In this document: piece by piece, positions 17,860-27,343 of the stretch
Numbering within the stretch: position 1 is the stretch's first letter
Layout: the number at the start of each line of letters is the position of its first letter
Source: Bacillota bacterium
GTDB taxonomy: Bacteria; Bacillota; Sulfobacillia; Sulfobacillales; Sulfobacillaceae
DNA length: 64,000 bases
Reading direction: 5' to 3'
NCBI GenBank assembly: GCA_026627385.1
Contig: JAPNUR010000008.1
Location: 60,465 to 124,464 of the forward strand
Made by a program: the position numbers and the translations under genes
The notes under the pieces: generated by a model
The model's database searches: none
Told to the model about the DNA's origin: nothing
What the model saw: only the letters and a program-made list of their open reading frames with translations

Positions 17860-18356
17860 GATCCCCTGGGCCCATCATGCCGGTGACTGCGGTAATGCTG
17901 AAACACCGCGCGGTACGGTTCTAGCGTGGGGTCTTGAACGCCAGCCACAATCACCTCCAGCAATTGATCAAGCGCTTGGCCAAAATTGTGCTGTTGCTCC
18001 AAGGTTAAGGCCAAGAACACTTTCAACGCCAAATGCTGGGGAAATTCGTCCACCGCCCGGCTCAGCACGGCGTGCGAGTCGTTAATACGGCCCACCACTC
18101 GGAGGCTCGAGCCAAGCCCGGCATAGGCTTCGGCGCGGTGCAGGGGATCTAGCCCATGACCCAGAGCCTCTTCATAATAGGCTATGGCCTCTGCTTCCCG
18201 CCCCTGATTGTCCAAGAGCTCGGCCATTTCCAGGAGCAAGCGGGGATTTTCCGGATCTTCTTTCAGCCAAATACCTAGACGGCGCTCAGCTTCTTGATAT
18301 CGGCCTTTGGCTTTCAGCCGCCGCACCAAGGACAAATCTGGCGTCTTCGCCTCCAT
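17856..18356 (-). CDS. Tetratricopeptide repeat protein
   Basis: This soluble protein of 166 residues is built of about four TPR-like helical pairs: [77 protein letters not shown] and [31 protein letters not shown] arrays hold protein partners, and no enzyme motif is present, so the role is unknown. The ATG at 18356 follows GAGGCGGTGACC; a more upstream TTG lacks a ribosome site. It is convergent with folE (four-base overlap) and divergent from a small acidic protein gene. Confidence 0.7.
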   Translation of the reverse strand: MEAKTPDLSLVRRLKAKGRYQEAERRLGIWLKEDPENPRLLLEMAELLDNQGREAEAIAYYEEALGHGLDPLHRAEAYAGLGSSLRVVGRINDSHAVLSRAVDEFPQHLALKVFLALTLEQQHNFGQALDQLLEVIVAGVQDPTLEPYRAVFQHYRSHRHDGPRGS

Positions 18357-18571
18357 GGTCACCGCCTCTTGCCCTATCATCAATTCCAACACGGTTATTG
18401 TACAACAGCGGAGCCACCTCCACCACTAACAGCGCTCCCGGACCTCGGGTCGACGGATTTGTGAATTTTGGGAAACCCTGGCATATTTCAAGGAGTCGCT
18501 GCATAGGATCCATTGTAAGAGAACAACCTCGGACAAGGGTCAAAAGCGGAGGATCTCAAAAGGAGGCTCTT

Positions 18572-18862
18572 ATGGCAGCGTATTCCCCAACCGAAAACCC
18601 CTGGCGTCAGATTTTAGACCAAGCCTTAGCGGAACTGGCCGAAGCCGAACACGCCTTCGAATGGGCCGACCCTGATTATTCCGATTATCACGCGTATCGT
18701 ATCCAAGCCGCCCAGGAAAAGGTCGCCCTCATTTTACGCCAAGCGCGCCAAGCTTACGGCATCGAGGTCTCTATGGCTCTACCTTCTGCCAACGCTACAC
18801 TGAAGGCCCTAACAGCTGAGGCGCCGACTGCCGTGCCCATGTTTCGTCGTTCGCGCGATTGA
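18572..18862 (+). CDS. Small acidic helical protein, possibly DUF2508-like
   Basis: The 96-residue product starts at an ATG with an excellent AAAAGGAGG five bases before it. The middle, LAEAEHAFEWADPDYSDYHAYRIQAAQEKVALILRQAR, is predicted as two helices and resembles the Bacillus YaaL/DUF2508 pattern (a helix, an aromatic-acidic turn, then AxxxLxAAExRYxxLL), but the match is by eye only. There is no membrane segment or catalytic motif. Its last 68 bases are antisense to the end of the asparagine synthetase gene, so one transcript could interfere with the other. Confidence 0.6.
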   Translation: MAAYSPTENPWRQILDQALAELAEAEHAFEWADPDYSDYHAYRIQAAQEKVALILRQARQAYGIEVSMALPSANATLKALTAEAPTAVPMFRRSRD

Positions 18863-20711
18863 CTCTCGCGTGATTTTGATCCACGAGTTCTTCCGCCCAC
18901 AGTTCCAGCATCAAAAGCGCATATACCTGGCGCGCCACCGTCGAAGACTGCCGTGTCAGACCGGCTAACAGGTGGTCGATAGCTTCTGGCATGAACCACC
19001 CGCGCTGGCGGAATGTCCGGCTGGTTAAGGTATCATAGGCGAAATCATAAAAGAGCCCTGACATCCAGTAGGTGAGGGGCGTGGGAAATCCGCGTTTGGA
19101 GCGACGGACAATCGCCGGCGGTAAATAACGTTGAGCCGCTTGACGCAAAACCCGTTTGTCAATGCCGCGACTCCTCCGCCAATGGAGCGGGACCGCCAAC
19201 GCCAGTTCAATGACTTCGGGATCGCAATACGGGACGCGGATTTCTAAGTGATGGCGCATCCCAATGCGATCCGCCTTCACGAGGACATCATCGGGGAGAA
19301 ACCACCGCACATCAAATCCCTGCATCGCCTGCAGAGCCGGCAGCTCCCGGACCGCCGCCCAATAGTCGTGCACGGCCGGCGGCCTATCGCTCATGCGCAA
19401 TTCGGGGACCAACAGTGTCGCTTGCGCGGTTTCATCAAACGTAAATCCAACGCCCCGATATCGGTCAGCAATCGGCACCAGCGTGCGGGCTATCGCCCCT
19501 GAACCCTTGAGCCCTAACTGCGTCCACCACTGGCGGAGCGCGCGGGGGATACGCGACAAATGCCCTAGCGTGGCCACTTCCCCATATCCGGCATACCCTG
19601 CAAAAATTTCGTCGGCTCCCTCCCCCGAGATGATCACCGTGTTTTCCCGACTTGCCGCCTCTGCCACCACATCCAGGGGCAGCACCGTGGGATCCCCCAT
19701 TGGCTCGTCAAGCGCGTAGGCAATCTGCCGCAAGCGTTCAGGCGTGATGGTCCCCGCGGTGACCGGGTGCCACGCATAGTCAAAATGCCGCGCCACTTTC
19801 TCGGCCCACACCGTTTCATCGTATGCCGGCAGATGATCACCCCACGCGATAGACCAGGCGTCCCGCACATCGTGTCCAGCCACCCGTGCCAACGCCGCCA
19901 ACAGGCTGGAATCGAGCCCGCCTGATAAAAAGAGGCCAATGGGCACGTCCGACGCCAAATGGCTGGGCACAGTCGCGCGCAGTGCTTCATCAAGCTTTTG
20001 AGACCACTGGTCTAACGTGCCTTCCGCGGTTGGGGTAGTCAGCTGCGGCTGCCAATAGAGCCACGCAACTTGACGACCGTCGGCAGAGAGTCGCACGGCT
20101 TCGCCAGGCCGCAGTTTCACCACCTTGCGCAACAACGTATGGGGAGCCGGCACGAAGCGATGAGCCAAATACGTACTAAGCCATCTCAAGTCCAGCGCCG
20201 CCGTAAAATGTCGTAATCCCCAAAAAGCTTTGAGCTCCGACGCGAAAGCCACCTGATGGGGCGAATGCCACACGTATAGAGGCTTTTGCCCCACCGGATC
20301 GCGCGCTAAGAGAAGCTCCTGGCGGCGACGGTCCCATAAAGCAATGGCGAACATGCCCCGCAGACGGGGCAGCATGTCGGCGCCCAGTTCTTCGTATAAA
20401 TGGACCAACACTTCGCCGTCAGCGCGACTGCGCAACCGGTGACCACGGCCTTCCACATAGGTCTTCAGCATCGCGTAATTGTACAGTTCTCCGTTATAGA
20501 CAGCCACCACCCGTCCGTCTTCCGACACGTAGGGTTGGTGCCCTTCTTCCCGGTCCAAAATGGCTAGCCGGCGCATACCAAACCCAAAACCGTGATCCAA
20601 AAAGAGTCCCTCACCATCCGGTCCTCGGTGCTGGAGCAATGCCAGCATATTGGTCAGCTCGTCTTCCGTGACCGCCTGACCATGTCGCAGCGTACCTGCG
20701 ATGCCGCAGAT
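18795..20711 (-). CDS. asnB: Asparagine synthetase (glutamine-hydrolysing), apparently starting at ATC
   Basis: AsnB makes asparagine from aspartate, ATP and glutamine. The Ntn glutaminase domain includes LLQHRGPDGEG, RRLAILD and AVYNGELYNY; the synthetase domain has the PP-loop LSGGLDSSL and later SGEGADEIFAGYAGY. The catalytic nucleophile must be Cys2 after Met removal. In frame, CGIAGTLRHG is encoded just upstream of the first ATG (20648), and the codon before its Cys is ATC (20709-20711). Before that come AAT and GCG and then a TGA stop. AAGGGGTG lies 7 bases before the ATC. So either ATC initiates, as AUU does in E. coli infC, or there is a sequence error. The predicted protein has 638 residues; starting at 20648 would lose the active site. 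Confidence 0.85.
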   Translation of the reverse strand: MCGIAGTLRHGQAVTEDELTNMLALLQHRGPDGEGLFLDHGFGFGMRRLAILDREEGHQPYVSEDGRVVAVYNGELYNYAMLKTYVEGRGHRLRSRADGEVLVHLYEELGADMLPRLRGMFAIALWDRRRQELLLARDPVGQKPLYVWHSPHQVAFASELKAFWGLRHFTAALDLRWLSTYLAHRFVPAPHTLLRKVVKLRPGEAVRLSADGRQVAWLYWQPQLTTPTAEGTLDQWSQKLDEALRATVPSHLASDVPIGLFLSGGLDSSLLAALARVAGHDVRDAWSIAWGDHLPAYDETVWAEKVARHFDYAWHPVTAGTITPERLRQIAYALDEPMGDPTVLPLDVVAEAASRENTVIISGEGADEIFAGYAGYGEVATLGHLSRIPRALRQWWTQLGLKGSGAIARTLVPIADRYRGVGFTFDETAQATLLVPELRMSDRPPAVHDYWAAVRELPALQAMQGFDVRWFLPDDVLVKADRIGMRHHLEIRVPYCDPEVIELALAVPLHWRRSRGIDKRVLRQAAQRYLPPAIVRRSKRGFPTPLTYWMSGLFYDFAYDTLTSRTFRQRGWFMPEAIDHLLAGLTRQSSTVARQVYALLMLELWAEELVDQNHARVNRANDETWARQSAPQLLGPSV

Positions 20712-20844
20712 ATTCGCTCACCCCTTATTGTCAGCTTTTGGGTAGTATGCCCCAATCGTGAAAAAACTCTCCGAGGGAGAGGACGAACACTCCATGGCGG
20801 TTGTTACACCCTGCGCGGGTGGCTCCGTGGTGGAATACGGGCAC

Positions 20845-20868
20845 AAAAAAGGGACGCCTGTGCGTCCC
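20845..20868 (-). terminator. Intrinsic terminator after rpoD
   Basis: On the minus strand GGGACGC-ACAG-GCGTCCC is followed at once by six T residues (20845-20850). The stem begins two bases after the rpoD stop codon. It closes the dnaG-rpoD transcript. Confidence 0.9.
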
Positions 20869-20869
20869 G

Positions 20870-21985
20870 TTAATCCAGGTAATCCTTGAGTTTCTTGCTG
20901 CGAGTGGGATGCCGCAACTTTCTCAAAGCCTTGGCTTCGATTTGGCGAATCCGCTCCCGGGTCACGCCAAACACTTGGCCAACCTCTTCCAACGTCCGAG
21001 CGCGACCGTCGGTTAATCCAAATCGCAACCGCAACACCTTTTCTTCACGGTTGGTGAGCGTATCCAAGACTTCTTCCAGCTGCTCCTTCAGCAGCTGGTA
21101 TCCCGCCGCCTCCGCTGGTGCTGGCGCATCCTCATCTTCGATAAAGTCGCCGAGGTGCGAATCCTCCTCTTCCCCTATCGGCGTCTCTAACGATACCGGT
21201 TCTTGTGCAACCTTTAAAATCTCCCGCACCCGTTCCACCGTGATGCCCATTTCTTTCGCCAATTCCTCCGGCAATGGCTCCCGCCCCAACTCTTGGAGCA
21301 ACTGCCGTTGAACGCGAATGAGCTTGTTAATCGTCTCTACCATATGCACGGGAATTCGGATGGTCCGTGCCTGGTCCGCGATAGCTCGCGTAATCGCCTG
21401 GCGAATCCACCAGGTGGCATAGGTGCTAAACTTGTAGCCCTTGCGGTAATCAAATTTCTCCACCGCTTTGATGAGCCCGAGGTTCCCCTCTTGAATAAGG
21501 TCTAAGAATAGCATCCCACGACCGACGTAACGCTTGGCAATCGAAACCACCAGCCGCAAGTTGGCCTCGGCTAACTGGCGCTTGGCCTCCTCATCTCCCG
21601 CTTCAATGCGCTTGGCCAGTTCAACCTCTTCTTCCGCCGTCAACAGCGGCACCCGGCCAATTTCCTTCAAGTACATGCGCACCGGATCATCAATCGCCAC
21701 CCCATCAGGAATGCTCATATCCCGATCCGGTTCTTCTTCCACCTCGGGTTCCACGTCGTCCGGAGACGGCCCGTGCTCCGGTTCCAGCGCCACTTGTTCG
21801 CCTACAAGCTCGATGCCCAACTCGCCGAACATCTCATAGATGTTGTCAATCTGGTCCGGAAGAAGGTCGACCGACTGCAGGGTATCCACAATTTCGCTGT
21901 ACGACAATTTGCCGCGCTCCTGTCCACGGCGGATGAGTTCCCTCACTTCATCAATTTGCGGAATACTGCTTTTCCCCTGCGCCAC
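20870..21985 (-). CDS. rpoD: Primary RNA polymerase sigma factor (sigma-70/SigA)
   Basis: RpoD directs RNA polymerase to housekeeping promoters. The 371-residue protein is the size of Firmicute SigA. Region 1.2 begins [22 protein letters not shown]. Region 2 contains [26 protein letters not shown] and [19 protein letters not shown], the -10 recognition and melting part. Region 3 includes [12 protein letters not shown], and region 4.2 is the helix-turn-helix [20 protein letters not shown] that reads the -35. It starts one base after the dnaG stop, so the two are translationally coupled as in the classical macromolecular synthesis operon. The rpsU member of that operon is elsewhere in the window, as in other Firmicutes. 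Confidence 0.97.
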   Translation of the reverse strand: MAQGKSSIPQIDEVRELIRRGQERGKLSYSEIVDTLQSVDLLPDQIDNIYEMFGELGIELVGEQVALEPEHGPSPDDVEPEVEEEPDRDMSIPDGVAIDDPVRMYLKEIGRVPLLTAEEEVELAKRIEAGDEEAKRQLAEANLRLVVSIAKRYVGRGMLFLDLIQEGNLGLIKAVEKFDYRKGYKFSTYATWWIRQAITRAIADQARTIRIPVHMVETINKLIRVQRQLLQELGREPLPEELAKEMGITVERVREILKVAQEPVSLETPIGEEEDSHLGDFIEDEDAPAPAEAAGYQLLKEQLEEVLDTLTNREEKVLRLRFGLTDGRARTLEEVGQVFGVTRERIRQIEAKALRKLRHPTRSKKLKDYLD

Positions 21986-21986
21986 G

Positions 21987-23738
21987 CTATCCCTCCTTTC
22001 GGTACGAGTCCTGCCCCATCCGACTGCCTAGCCGCCGGATTTCCTCTAGTTCCTCGGCACTGATCTCACCCAGCCTGGCTCGCTCTTGTAGCCGTTTGTA
22101 CCGCTCGCGCAACTCCTGACGTTTCCACCATTCAATCCACTCGTCAATCGCCGTCCCGCCCCCATCTGGTTCGGCCCATTCCAGAACCGCTGCATAGAGC
22201 GACGCAGACTCTGGATCGCTCCACGCTTCGTCTCCTGGCCCCACCTTCTCAATCTGTCCGTTCACCATCAGGTCCAGCAAATGCCTAATCCGTTCGCTAT
22301 TGGCCCACTCGGGCATAGCTTGGCGTACACGCTCCACATACTCCGGGTGGCTTTTCAGCGCCGCAAGAATGCGCACTTCTAGGGAAGGCACACCCCGCCG
22401 TTGCGGCACCATCACCCCCATATTATGCCTATTTTTTCCGATTGTATGCCGGACCCCTTGCCAAGACCCAAAACTATGTGTTAGGATTTGCGGATGTACA
22501 CTTAGTGTCTTGGCCAACAACTCAAGGTAACCCGTGCGCTCTACAGGATCCTGAATGGCCTGAATCAGCGGTTTCACTCGATCGACGGCCTCAGATCTTC
22601 CGCGTGGACTTAACAAGCCAGGGTATCGCGCCAGATGGCGGATTTGATCTTCGATAAACGGCACCTTCTGGGCCACTTGTTTTACTAACGCCTCTTCACC
22701 AAACCGCTCGACTAATTCACTCGGATCCTTGACACCCTCCGGCAACCGCACCACATTGACTTTTAAGCCCACGCTCGTCAACGTCAAAAACGCACGGCGC
22801 ATGGCTTCTTGGCCGGCCCCATCCTGGTCGAGCATGAGATCAACTTCATTCGTAAACCGTGCCAGCCAGCGCGCATGCATCTCCCCCAGCGCGGTCCCGA
22901 GTGGCGCCACGGCTTGCGTTAAACCGGCTTGATGGCACGCGACCACGTCAAAGTAGCCTTCCACCACCAGGGCTGCACGCCCCCTCCTCCACATGGGACG
23001 TGCCAGATGGCTCGCATATAACAGCCGACTCTTGTGAAACAATGGGGTCTCCGGGGAGTTCAGGTATTTCGGGTCTTGGCCGTCCATCAGCGCGCGACCG
23101 CCAAACGCCACCACTCGCCCTTCGGCGTCCCAGATGGGAAACATCAGACGGCCCCGCCATCGATCATAGGCTTGACCACTATCCTTCTGGACAACCACCC
23201 CGGCGCTGACCATGTCTTCCAACTTCACACCACGCCGACTTAACACCTCCAGTAGTCCACGCCATCCCTCCGGAGCGTACCCAATCATAAAGCGCTCCAC
23301 CATCTCGGCTGCGACCCCGCGCTGACGCAAATACGGTTCTAGCTGGGACACATGACGTCGATACTGGTCGCGAAAAAATTCCAGGCTCCACTCCATCACC
23401 ACCCGCAGTCGCTGGTCGGCATCCCCTTTCTCCGCCCGCGCTGCAGGCAATGCCACACCGACTTCCTGGGCTAGCATCTCCACCGCTTCCCGGAAGTCGC
23501 GACCCTCCATCTTCATCACAAACGTAAAGACGGTACCGCCCTGATGACACCCAAAACAATAAAACAATTGTTGATCCGGATCGACACTAAAGGATGGCGT
23601 CTTCTCCGTATGAAACGGGCAGAGTCCCCACCAATGGCGCCCTTTGCGCTGTAAGACGACGTAGCGCCCCACCACCTCGACAATGTCCACCTGCTGCCGA
23701 ACCTGGTCGATCCACGCTTGTCGGCTTTCATAGGCCAT
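21987..23738 (-). CDS. dnaG: DNA primase
   Basis: DnaG lays RNA primers at the replication fork. The 583-residue protein has the N-terminal CHC2 zinc finger [11 protein letters not shown]...[10 protein letters not shown] (about residues 40-65) and a TOPRIM core with [15 protein letters not shown] and [15 protein letters not shown], whose acidic residues bind magnesium. A C-terminal region of about 150 residues, poorly conserved as usual, binds the helicase. The ATG at 23738 lies 8 bases after GGGAG; a GTG three codons earlier overlaps that site. It is followed immediately by rpoD. Confidence 0.96.
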   Translation of the reverse strand: MAYESRQAWIDQVRQQVDIVEVVGRYVVLQRKGRHWWGLCPFHTEKTPSFSVDPDQQLFYCFGCHQGGTVFTFVMKMEGRDFREAVEMLAQEVGVALPAARAEKGDADQRLRVVMEWSLEFFRDQYRRHVSQLEPYLRQRGVAAEMVERFMIGYAPEGWRGLLEVLSRRGVKLEDMVSAGVVVQKDSGQAYDRWRGRLMFPIWDAEGRVVAFGGRALMDGQDPKYLNSPETPLFHKSRLLYASHLARPMWRRGRAALVVEGYFDVVACHQAGLTQAVAPLGTALGEMHARWLARFTNEVDLMLDQDGAGQEAMRRAFLTLTSVGLKVNVVRLPEGVKDPSELVERFGEEALVKQVAQKVPFIEDQIRHLARYPGLLSPRGRSEAVDRVKPLIQAIQDPVERTGYLELLAKTLSVHPQILTHSFGSWQGVRHTIGKNRHNMGVMVPQRRGVPSLEVRILAALKSHPEYVERVRQAMPEWANSERIRHLLDLMVNGQIEKVGPGDEAWSDPESASLYAAVLEWAEPDGGGTAIDEWIEWWKRQELRERYKRLQERARLGEISAEELEEIRRLGSRMGQDSYRKEG

Positions 23739-23883
23739 GGGAATCACTCCCGTTCGTACGGATCAAAATTCGTCATGAATCTTAAATTTCCTGCTGCCGG
23801 GAAAAACTTCACGCAAAGGTCAGGCCTCCGACCGGTGCTCTCGCATCAACCGGCCGACCCGCCCTTCCTGATCCCGAACCCTG

Positions 23884-25113
23884 TTACGAGGAAGGCCCGC
23901 CGGCTTTGATCGTCTGCCCTTCGGGCACGTTGTGAAACGACCACCAATAGGTGATGAGGTTCAGCCCCATGAAGAACACGGCCCCGTAAATGGGAATATC
24001 CAGTACGCTTTGCATCAGCGCCCCGCCCACCGCCGGCGTGATCATGGCTGTCAGCTGCGACGGCAGCGAGCTAAAGGCGGATACGCGGCTACGGTAACGA
24101 CTCTCACTGACCCCCATGACAAACGATTGTCGAGCTGGCATGCCGAGAGAATTAAACACCATTCTCAACAAGTAAAACAAACCCGCCCACGTAAAAGATG
24201 GCATGAAGACCATCAAGAGCATCATCAGAAGGCCCAGACCACGGGTGACGGTAACCGTCTTGACCGCCCCTAGTCGCTTGGCTAAGTGGGAGGACCACAA
24301 GTAGGGAAACGCGGCCGCCAAATTAATGAACGTATATAACAATCCAATTTCGGCCGACCCCACCCCGAATCGGCGATAGAACCAATAGGTCAAGAGCGGG
24401 CCGAGAAAGCCAAAACCTAGGCCATTCAGCGCATTGGTCAAGCCCAAGCGCCCCATCAACGTCCTTAAGGGTATCGGCGGAGGCGCTTCGTCACGCGCTG
24501 AGGCGTTGGGCAAATGCTCGCGAATGGGGAGGGAAGCAAACACCATGGCCAGCGACAATAGAGCGCCCACAAAAAACAAGAGGCGGTATCCAGCAAGAAG
24601 TGTCCATCCCTGGTGATGGAGCCAAGCCGGCACGCCCGCGACCAGCGACCCCGCCGCCCCCGCTAACACCCCAATAAAGGAGATCCGCCCAAAAGCCCAC
24701 GTGCGCCGCTCTGGCGCGACAGAATCTGTCACCAGCGGCTGCTCTGCGGGGAACACCGGTCCCCAGGATCCGCCACTTCCGGCACCGCCGCCACGCCCCA
24801 CGCCCCCCAGGCCGCTCGCGACCACGGCCCACCAGAACGCATGGCTAAGGCCCATCGCGGTTCCACCCACGGCGCCCAGAATCGCTAACCCGATAATGGC
24901 ACGCCGCCGCCCGTAAAAGTCCGCGAACAAGCCCACCGCTGCCACGAGCGCCACCGTCATGGCCCCAGAAAGCGCCAGCACCAGACCAATCCGGCTGGCG
25001 CTGTAACCCTCCTTGGCCAAGTACAGGGGAAAAATCACCGTCAAAAATGCGGTTATAAAGCTCCGGAGCGCACGGCCAATGTATATCCATTCAAGATTGC
25101 GATTCTGGTTCAT
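23884..25113 (-). CDS. Major facilitator superfamily transporter
   Basis: This membrane protein of 409 residues has about twelve hydrophobic segments in two halves. The loop between helices 2 and 3 reads LFADFYGRRRA, the GxxxDxxGRR-like motif A of MFS carriers, and the second half has SSHLAKRLG at the equivalent place. The substrate is not evident; the pattern of a few Arg and many small residues resembles drug or metabolite exporters. A Gly-rich stretch GVGRGGGAGSGGSWG lies in helix 4-5. The ATG at 25113 is preceded by AGGAAG. It sits between the ppdK group and dnaG but has its own promoter, and is probably an insertion into the conserved gene order. Confidence 0.8.
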   Translation of the reverse strand: MNQNRNLEWIYIGRALRSFITAFLTVIFPLYLAKEGYSASRIGLVLALSGAMTVALVAAVGLFADFYGRRRAIIGLAILGAVGGTAMGLSHAFWWAVVASGLGGVGRGGGAGSGGSWGPVFPAEQPLVTDSVAPERRTWAFGRISFIGVLAGAAGSLVAGVPAWLHHQGWTLLAGYRLLFFVGALLSLAMVFASLPIREHLPNASARDEAPPPIPLRTLMGRLGLTNALNGLGFGFLGPLLTYWFYRRFGVGSAEIGLLYTFINLAAAFPYLWSSHLAKRLGAVKTVTVTRGLGLLMMLLMVFMPSFTWAGLFYLLRMVFNSLGMPARQSFVMGVSESRYRSRVSAFSSLPSQLTAMITPAVGGALMQSVLDIPIYGAVFFMGLNLITYWWSFHNVPEGQTIKAGGPSS

Positions 25114-25140
25114 CGGCAGCCGCACTTCCTATTCTGACGT

Positions 25141-25149
25141 ATTATAGCA
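25141..25149 (-). promoter_or_regulatory. Extended -10 promoter for the MFS gene
   Basis: The minus strand reads TGC-TATAAT (TATAAT at 25141-25146), a perfect extended -10. No -35 is visible. Transcription would start near 25134, about 20 bases before the ATG. Confidence 0.6.
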
Positions 25150-25331
25150 TAGCGGACAATCAAGGGCATTGCCGACTTCCATGGTACCGCAGCTGGCTCC
25201 TGCCTATGATGCGTACGCCAAAAGGACACATTCCATGATGGCAGAGTCCCCCATGTAGCACCTAGTGCGGGAAAATCCCCACCGGCAAGATTTCTCCGGA
25301 CAGTTTGGGCGATATACAGGCTACGCACTGA

Positions 25332-25359
25332 TTGTCAAACGGGAATGTTTCTTTAAAAT
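25332..25359 (+). promoter_or_regulatory. Promoter for the helical unknown protein
   Basis: TTGTCA (25332-25337) and TAAAAT (25354-25359) are 16 bases apart, each matching the sigma-A consensus in five of six positions. The leader of about 80 bases carries AAGGAGG at 25426. The rest of the 25114-25443 intergenic gap holds only this and the divergent MFS promoter. Confidence 0.55.
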
Positions 25360-25443
25360 AGGTTCCAGATTGTTCTTGTAGCCAAACCACTTGCGTTGCA
25401 ACAAAACGACGGACGTTCAAGGGTTAAGGAGGTAACGCGTCAG

Positions 25444-26805
25444 GTGGCACACATGCCGCAGGAATTCGCTTGGCCAGCCAACGTGGATCGTGCGTTGCGG
25501 GCAATTGTTGAGCTGGAGCCTCGCGACACGGCATTATGGCTTCGTCAGCAACTGTCTGGCGGGCAGTCCGATGGTGCCATTTACCTTCTGCTGGCGCTCG
25601 CTGCCGCGCGTTACGTAGACCATCACGGCCCACTCATTGGACACGGCACCCTTAACGGCAGCCCTCTCCTACGCGCCTCCTCCCTGCTATCGCGGCCATT
25701 TCAAACCCTGGCGCTGCTACAAATGGCTAATTATGTCGTTGACCTTTTGCATCACCCCAATTATGGCCCCTACCTGTTGCTTCGTCTTCGTCCCGTGCTC
25801 GAAAATACCCTCGAGGAGAGCCGCCTTCAATTCGAAGCCAGTGTGGAGTCGGGAGAAGAACCGTTGATGGCTGAGCATCGGCTTGTCGGTCTCCTTCTGA
25901 GCGATAACCCCCACAACGTTCGCCACCTCCTCACTGAAATCGCCCTTCGCCAATTTCACGAAAATGAGCATCGCCTGATCATCGTCCACCGTACAGCTGA
26001 CCTCATGCATGATGTTCAGGGGTGGCAGTGGGCCGAGCCACTGTTTCGGCCCGCAGTCCAGTACCTCGCGAGTCGCCCTGCTGTGCGGACACCGATCATA
26101 CCCGACGACGCGTGGAATGCGCCCGCCGTTAGCATAACGGACGATGCCATGGTCACTGCCGTCAATCACTTGCTATTTTGCGAATACGGGGAAGAACCCC
26201 AGATTCTCCGTCACTATCAAGGTTGGCCACTGGCGGAGCTCATCGCGTTGACGGCTTCCGAGATGCTCTGCCGCTCATCCTTGGACGTTCACGCCGTCAC
26301 CGGCATCCACTGCATTCTTGATTTGCTCGCTGACCCCTCTACCCCAAGGCGGACTCGGGCGTTAGCCGTGGAGACCGCTTTACTGGGGCAGCGCACCCGA
26401 CGGCAGAAAGCGCAAAAACCACAGTGGCACCCCGGTCCTGAGCCGCGTCCCCACCACTATACGGCCGAGACCTTAAAGGCGCTGGTCCTGAGCGACCATG
26501 AGGGGTATGACGCCATGAACGCCGTGGCCGGTGCGCTCTTATCAGGGGACGATGCCGGAACCATCGCCCAGCTGCTCATGGAGGTAGCCCTCATGGGATC
26601 GGGCCCCTTTGAGGCCATCCATCTCGTCAAATTCATCTGGGGCCAATGGCTAGAAACGACGCGCAGCCAGTATCCGCACCTCGCCTGGCGTCATTTGGCG
26701 GCGGCCACTCGTGTCGTGTCGCAAACCGTCGCGGTGGACCGACCCCATGCAGAACCCATCCTCGATGGGTGGCATAGTCAAGGCCTTGCCCAGCACAGCA
26801 TCTGA
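25444..26805 (+). CDS. Predicted all-helical protein of unknown function
   Basis: I do not recognise this 453-residue protein. It has no signal peptide, membrane segment or cysteine motif and is predicted to be almost wholly alpha-helical. It has many short Leu/Ala-rich helices, for example AIYLLLALAAARYVD and TLALLQMANYVVDLL, with Asp/His-rich turns, like a HEAT-type solenoid. No enzyme signature stands out. A short basic linker (RTRRQKAQKPQWHPG) divides an N-terminal part of about 340 residues from the rest. GTG 25444 lies 11 bases after AAGGAGG, and ATG 25453 is an alternative. It stands alone between two minus-strand blocks, with its own promoter. Confidence 0.6.
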   Translation: MAHMPQEFAWPANVDRALRAIVELEPRDTALWLRQQLSGGQSDGAIYLLLALAAARYVDHHGPLIGHGTLNGSPLLRASSLLSRPFQTLALLQMANYVVDLLHHPNYGPYLLLRLRPVLENTLEESRLQFEASVESGEEPLMAEHRLVGLLLSDNPHNVRHLLTEIALRQFHENEHRLIIVHRTADLMHDVQGWQWAEPLFRPAVQYLASRPAVRTPIIPDDAWNAPAVSITDDAMVTAVNHLLFCEYGEEPQILRHYQGWPLAELIALTASEMLCRSSLDVHAVTGIHCILDLLADPSTPRRTRALAVETALLGQRTRRQKAQKPQWHPGPEPRPHHYTAETLKALVLSDHEGYDAMNAVAGALLSGDDAGTIAQLLMEVALMGSGPFEAIHLVKFIWGQWLETTRSQYPHLAWRHLAAATRVVSQTVAVDRPHAEPILDGWHSQGLAQHSI

Positions 26806-27017
26806 CCCTCAGTTCTAGTTCCCGCCGGTCGCGTTCTGTGGCGAGGGAAGCCACCGGTGCAGCTCCTGCGACGAGGTTTAGCCTTAGGCCCCTACGCATG
26901 AGGTGGTGGCATCACCCGCTCTTGCACAAAGGACTCCCTTGGGATCAACGCCGAAAAGGCCGCGATAACTGCGTGACCGATTTCCGCACGATCTTGAGTT
27001 GGGACCGAGAACGCGAA

Positions 27018-27059
27018 AACGCCTCCCGACCTTGCTCGAGGCGTTCGCAGACAGTCTGC
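27018..27059. repeat. Two adjacent inverted repeats
   Basis: AACGCCTC (27018-27025) pairs with GAGGCGTT (27038-27045) across a 12-base loop. It is followed by GCAGAC-A-GTCTGC (27047-27059). Neither is followed by a T-run on either strand, so they are not obvious terminators. Confidence 0.55.
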
Positions 27060-27292
27060 GCCACGGGCGCTGTACCCTGATTAGGGTTGGGCGGAGGGAA
27101 GCCGATCATCTCCCTCTTCTGGTCGGAATCCACCCAGCCCTGAACCTCTCGATACGAATTCACAACCTAAAATCCGCCAGCGCAATCACCAACGAAAGTT
27201 ATAGGAAACCGTACCTTTGGCACCGGGCGTACGACGGCGAGAGTGTGGTCACGCATCCTAGGAGACCGTGAGACGCTCCGCCGAGGCCCACC

Positions 27293-27327
27293 AAAAAATG
27301 CTGCAAGGCGGCCAATCGGCCACCGCC
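27293..27327 (-). terminator. Probable terminator downstream of ppdK
   Basis: On the minus strand GGTGGCC-GATT-GGCCGCC forms a seven-pair stem with one G-T pair, followed eight bases later by six T residues (27293-27298). The gap before the T-run makes it weaker than the rpoD terminator. Confidence 0.45.
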
Positions 27328-27343
27328 CGCTGGGATCCTCCAT

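Larger units (their letters stand above)
26806..27343. other. Gene-free stretch of about 540 bases
   Basis: No open frame here has a ribosome binding site or recognisable product. It contains two adjacent inverted repeats (27018-27059) and the probable ppdK terminator (27293-27327). It may contain decayed sequence, but I could not identify any parent gene. Confidence 0.5.
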
